Position numbers and translations under genes: made by a program. 17,144 bases of DNA from an uncultured Chthoniobacterales bacterium. GTDB lineage: Bacteria; Verrucomicrobiota; Verrucomicrobiia; Chthoniobacterales; UBA10450. Location of the stretch: contig CATPAW010000121.1 in the NCBI GenBank assembly GCA_955652255.1, positions 1 to 17,144 of the forward strand, given 5' to 3'. The notes beneath the pieces are model-generated. The model saw nothing but the letters and a program-made list of their open reading frames with translations, was not told where the DNA came from and did no database searches. Shown here in pieces: positions 14,763-17,144 of the stretch; position 1 is the first letter of the stretch; each line of letters starts with the position of its first letter.

Positions 14763-14787
14763 ATTCGACTAAGCTCAGGACGAGCTT
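14763..14787 (-). repeat. GTCCTGAGC...AGTCGAA-type interspersed repeat fragment
   Basis: On the minus strand the sequence reads CGTCCTGAGCTTAGTCGAA. It matches the general form of the widespread bacterial interspersed repeat TGTCCTGAGCnnAGTCGAA. On the plus strand, AAGCTC (14771-14776), loop AGGAC, GAGCTT (14782-14787), then TT gives a 6-bp hairpin. Confidence 0.5.
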
Positions 14788-15059
14788 TTGCGATCGCCGA
14801 ATACCTCGAGCGCGGAAAACAAGCAGACCTTCTGTCCGAAGAAAAGGCTTTAGTCGATAACGCGCTGGCGAACCTGAATCCACGAGGCCAGCGCGAGTAA
14901 GGCCTCCGGGCCAGCGACCCGGCAGATCGTGATCCAACCGTTTGGTATGAGAGGGTCTGAATAGGGCCGAAATGGCACCCAAACTGCTTATAATTGTCAT
15001 AGTGGCTAAATGAGACCGCTGTCCCATAAACCGCTCGGCCCGAACGTCGAGAAAGCCAA

Positions 15060-15401
15060 TCATTCTTCCACTCGTGGCTCACTCCCGGCGTGCTTCGGCT
15101 CATGGTGGGTGTAGCGGAAATACAAATTGCGGAGATAAATCGGGCGCGGAAGGAAACTTTGCAGCACGCCCACGGAGTCGTGCCGGTAGATCGCGAAATA
15201 GGCGAGTAACAAAAACGATCCGAGAGCGCTGCACTCCCAGAATCCAAACGGAATCACGCTCTTGCGCGCCCGCTCCGAAGCGATCCACTGGATCAAGAAG
15301 CGCAGGCCGAAAATGAGGCTGCCGCTCAGGCCGATAATTTTCCACGGGGTCAGCGCGAGCCCGAAGAATTTCGTCTCGGCCAGAAAATGTAAGCTGTTCA
15401 T
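15060..15401 (-). CDS. LAB_N (lipid A biosynthesis N-terminal) domain protein
   Basis: From the ATG at 15401 the protein has 113 residues; the open frame continues upstream to 15512, but that part looks non-coding. It matches the LAB_N fold: KIIGLSGSLIFGLRFLIQWI then ASERARKSVIPFGFWECSAL and GSFLLLAYFAIYRHDSVGVL, followed by PRPIYLRNLYF. The key pattern is R-FLIQW--SE--R-SVIP-GFW-CS--GS, with three membrane spans as usual for these small inner-membrane proteins. LAB_N proteins often lie beside lipid A or glycosyltransferase (ArnC-like) genes and are thought to assist undecaprenyl-linked sugar transfer. Here no such gene is adjacent, so it is an orphan. Confidence 0.88.
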   Translation of the reverse strand: MNSLHFLAETKFFGLALTPWKIIGLSGSLIFGLRFLIQWIASERARKSVIPFGFWECSALGSFLLLAYFAIYRHDSVGVLQSFLPRPIYLRNLYFRYTHHEPKHAGSEPRVEE

Positions 15402-15461
15402 AACGGCGGGAACGTTGAGACAGATCACGCGACCTGAACAGCTTTTTTGTTCTCGGGAGCC

Positions 15462-15524
15462 TGTAGGACGTCTTTGTGATACGCCGCATAATCTCACGAC
15501 GGCGGTTGGCACAACCGCCCTACA
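15462..15524. repeat. Small element with TGTAGG/CCTACA ends and an internal hairpin
   Basis: TGTAGG (15462-15467) and CCTACA (15519-15524) form 6-bp terminal inverted repeats around 51 nt. Inside is the hairpin GGCGGTTG (15501-15508), loop GCA, CAACCGCC (15512-15519). The right arm resembles the element within resB. The layout is that of a REP or tiny MITE. It lies between the divergent LAB_N and hisC genes. Confidence 0.55.
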
Positions 15525-15561
15525 ATTTTGTTCATTCTGTTAATTCTGTCTAAATTGCGCC

Positions 15562-16656
15562 ATGACCTCGATCTGGACCCACGCAAATCCGCAATTGCGC
15601 GATCTGTTCGTTTACGAACCTGGGAAACCGATCGAGGAAACGGCGCGCGAACTCGATGTCGATCCAAACGTGATCATCAAGCTCGCCTCAAACGAAAACC
15701 CGCTCGGGCCGTCGCCGAGAGCGCTCGACGCCATGCGTGACGCGCTGGAGAACGCGCGGCTTTACCCCGATGGCGGCGGTTTTTATTTACGGAACGCGCT
15801 CGCGGCCAAACTGGATTTCGCGCCCGAGAACATCATTCTCGGCAATGGCTCGAACGAAATAATCGAGTTTCTCGGCCATGCCTTTCTCAATCGCGATGAT
15901 GAAGTGATCACCTCCGAGCACGCCTTCATCGCCTACAAACTGATCGCGACCCTTTTCGGCGCGCGCACGATTGAAACGCCAAGCCTGGATTATCGCCACC
16001 ATCTTGACCCGATGCTCGACGCGATCACGCCAAAAACGAAAATGATCTTCATCGCCAATCCGAACAATCCGACCGGCACCTTGCTCGCGCAGGATAAGAT
16101 CGACAATTTCATCTCGCGCGTGCCGGAGAGCATCGTCACGATTTTCGACGAAGCTTATTTCGAGCTCCTGAACGACCCGCCCGACGCGCTTCGCCACGTT
16201 CGCGAAGGGCGAAACATCGTGGTCCTGCGCACCTTTTCAAAAATTCACGGCCTGGCCAGCCTGCGGATTGGTTATGGCATCGCATCGCGCGACTTGATCG
16301 ACGTGCTGCAGAAAACGCGACAACCGTTCAACGTCAACGGCATTGCCCAGGCCGGCGCCTTGGCCGCGCTCAACGATCAGGCGTATCAACGCAAAACGAA
16401 AGAGGTCGTCGATGCCGGGCGCGCCTACCTGGAAGAACAATTCCGCGACATGCAGCTTGGGTTTGTGCCGGGCGCAGCAAATTTTGTCATGGTCAACGTC
16501 CGCGACGGCGCCGCCGTTTTTAAAAAATTGCTGGCGCGCAAAATCATCGTCCGTCCGCTCAAAGGCTACAACTTGCCGGAATGGGTCCGCATCTCCGTCG
16601 GGACAATGGAACGAAACAAAAAATGCATTGCAGCGCTGAAGGAAGTTCTCTCGTAA
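15562..16656 (+). CDS. hisC: Histidinol-phosphate aminotransferase
   Basis: A 364-residue PLP enzyme (fold type I, class II aminotransferase) that converts imidazole acetol-phosphate to histidinol phosphate in histidine synthesis. Visible landmarks are KLASNENPLGPSPRA near residue 40, YPDGGGFYLRNALA, ILGNGSNEIIEFL, FIANPNNPTGT, IFDEAYFEL and the cofactor lysine in RTFSKIHGLASLRIGYG (Lys227), then PFNVNGIAQAGAL and WVRISVGTMERN at the end. The length is normal. Related HisC paralogues also act on aromatic substrates, so specificity is not fixed by sequence alone. No other his gene is in view. Its stop codon TAA is also the first bases of a dispersed 10-mer copy, and mnmE starts 29 nt later, suggesting co-transcription. 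Confidence 0.95.
   Translation: MTSIWTHANPQLRDLFVYEPGKPIEETARELDVDPNVIIKLASNENPLGPSPRALDAMRDALENARLYPDGGGFYLRNALAAKLDFAPENIILGNGSNEIIEFLGHAFLNRDDEVITSEHAFIAYKLIATLFGARTIETPSLDYRHHLDPMLDAITPKTKMIFIANPNNPTGTLLAQDKIDNFISRVPESIVTIFDEAYFELLNDPPDALRHVREGRNIVVLRTFSKIHGLASLRIGYGIASRDLIDVLQKTRQPFNVNGIAQAGALAALNDQAYQRKTKEVVDAGRAYLEEQFRDMQLGFVPGAANFVMVNVRDGAAVFKKLLARKIIVRPLKGYNLPEWVRISVGTMERNKKCIAALKEVLS
16096..16105 (+). repeat. Dispersed 10-mer, copy 19
   Basis: Exact copy in hisC, read as DKIDNF. Confidence 0.9.
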
Positions 16657-16683
16657 GATCGACATCCGTCGAAGATCGGCAAT
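16655..16683 (+). repeat. Dispersed 10-mer, copy 20, with a degenerate tandem neighbour
   Basis: The exact copy is 16655-16664 and shares its AA with the hisC TAA stop. AAGATCGGCAAT (16672-16683) follows 17 nt later and ends just before the mnmE ATG. Confidence 0.85.
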
Positions 16684-16685
16684 CG

Positions 16686-17144
16686 ATGGCCGGCGACACG
16701 ATCGCGGCCATCTCCACGCCCGCCGGTGAAGGCGCCATCGCTCTCGTCCGTCTTTCGGGCGGCGATGCCATCATCGTCGCCGACAAAATTTTTCGCGGCA
16801 AAGAAAAGCCGTCGGAATTTGCGCCGCAGGTCCAGCATCTCGGCGAGATTGTCGATGAAACGGGCCGATTGATCGATCAAGTGATGATCTCGATTCATCG
16901 CACGCCCGCCAGTTACACCGGCGAGGATTTGGTCGAGATCAGTTGTCACGGCGGCACATTGGTCAGCGCGAAAGTGCTCGACGCTTGTCTGCGCGCCGGC
17001 GCCCGCGCGGCGCGACCCGGCGAATTTACCGAACGCGCGTTCCTCAACGGCAAAATGGACCTTACCCAAGCCGAAGCGGTCATCGATTTAATTCGCGCCA
17101 AAACCGATCTCGCTTTGCACTCCGCCACCGGGCAACTCGAAGGC
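16686..17144 (+). CDS. mnmE: tRNA modification GTPase MnmE (3' end outside window)
   Basis: The first 153 residues of MnmE, which with MnmG installs the (carboxymethyl)aminomethyl group on U34 of certain tRNAs. The start DTIAAISTPAGEGAIALVRL and SGGDAII is the classical TrmE N-terminal formyl-THF-binding domain. It continues with YTGEDLVEISCHGGTLVSAK, ARPGEFTERAFLNGKMDLTQ and AEAVIDLIRAKT, which lead into the helical domain. The G domain and the C-terminal Cys lie beyond the window. A degenerate motif copy (AAGATCGGCAAT, 16672-16683) ends two bases before the ATG. Confidence 0.97.
   Translation, partial: MAGDTIAAISTPAGEGAIALVRLSGGDAIIVADKIFRGKEKPSEFAPQVQHLGEIVDETGRLIDQVMISIHRTPASYTGEDLVEISCHGGTLVSAKVLDACLRAGARAARPGEFTERAFLNGKMDLTQAEAVIDLIRAKTDLALHSATGQLEG

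Larger units (their letters stand above)
14734..15059. other. Gene-free stretch between pdxH and the LAB_N gene
   Basis: No convincing coding frame is present; the short open frames on both strands match nothing that I recognise. It contains a degenerate dispersed motif (14753-14762) and, next to it, a GTCCTGAGC-type interspersed repeat (14763-14787). A perfect TATAAT (14989-14994) has no matching -35 box or downstream gene on the plus strand. Confidence 0.5.

Noticed and set aside
14637..14900. Plus-strand frame ending EYLERGKQADLLSEEKALVD...
   Set aside because: It starts antisense to pdxH and crosses a repeat; the end is helical-looking but has no support.
14989..14994. Perfect TATAAT
   Set aside because: No -35 box at 16-18 nt, and no plus-strand gene follows.
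1..17144. CRISPR arrays, tRNA or rRNA genes, IS elements, prophage
   Set aside because: No regularly spaced direct repeats, cloverleaf sequences, transposase or phage-like genes were found. The dispersed motif is irregularly spaced and in both orientations, unlike CRISPR.

Overview
The window is a GC-rich bacterial chromosome segment, densely packed with housekeeping and envelope genes. The gene set includes a split System II cytochrome c maturation pair (CcsA and ResB), a DUF2270 membrane protein, an RRM-type RNA-binding protein, an HxH-less D-aminoacylase-like protein and an orphan LAB_N protein. Recognisable Shine-Dalgarno sites are scarce. Together these fit an uncultured Verrucomicrobiota member, possibly a soil lineage near Chthoniobacterales. 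That placement is inference from gene style, not from a search. No phage, IS, CRISPR, rRNA or tRNA is visible.

Layout. 1-3298 (minus): ccsA-like gene, DUF2270 gene and mazG (cut off by the window edge), with a TAATG stop/start overlap between the last two. 3517-4345 (plus): RRM protein with a structured leader, infA, and a small Cys/His-rich protein. 4378-5037 (minus) is a DUF1345-like membrane protein. Divergent from it, 5103-6188 (plus) is a secreted alpha/beta hydrolase of the MetX fold. 6189-6595 holds a C-terminal remnant of an AI-2E-type permease. 6596-9453 (plus): hsp20 and lon, overlapping by 4 nt. 9503-11194 (plus): secreted D-aminoacylase-like protein. 11214-13205 (minus): ResB. 13408-13905 (minus): DUF883/YqjD-like membrane-anchored protein. 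14071-14724 (minus): pdxH. 15060-15401 (minus): LAB_N protein. 15562-17144 (plus): hisC and the 5' part of mnmE.

The most striking signal is not a gene. A non-palindromic 10-mer, AAGATCGACA (other strand TGTCGATCTT), occurs exactly 20 times in 17.1 kb, and at least four near copies are also present. About 0.03 would be expected by chance under uniform base composition. Copies lie in genes and between them, in both orientations (11 versus 9) and in several reading frames (KID, QDRQ, RST, VDL, LSIL). Some overlap stop codons or sit directly before start codons, and some form close direct or inverted pairs. The flanks extend the consensus to roughly WTGTCGATCTTGCC. The density, about one per 860 bp, is close to that of DNA-uptake sequences in Neisseria and Haemophilus, so a DNA-level role (uptake, HIP1-like or another chromosome code word) is likelier than a protein-level one.

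A second layer of small palindromic elements (REP/MITE-like hairpins) is present near 1531, 12448, 13275, 14766 and 15462. One of them appears to have been inserted in frame into the resB coding sequence.
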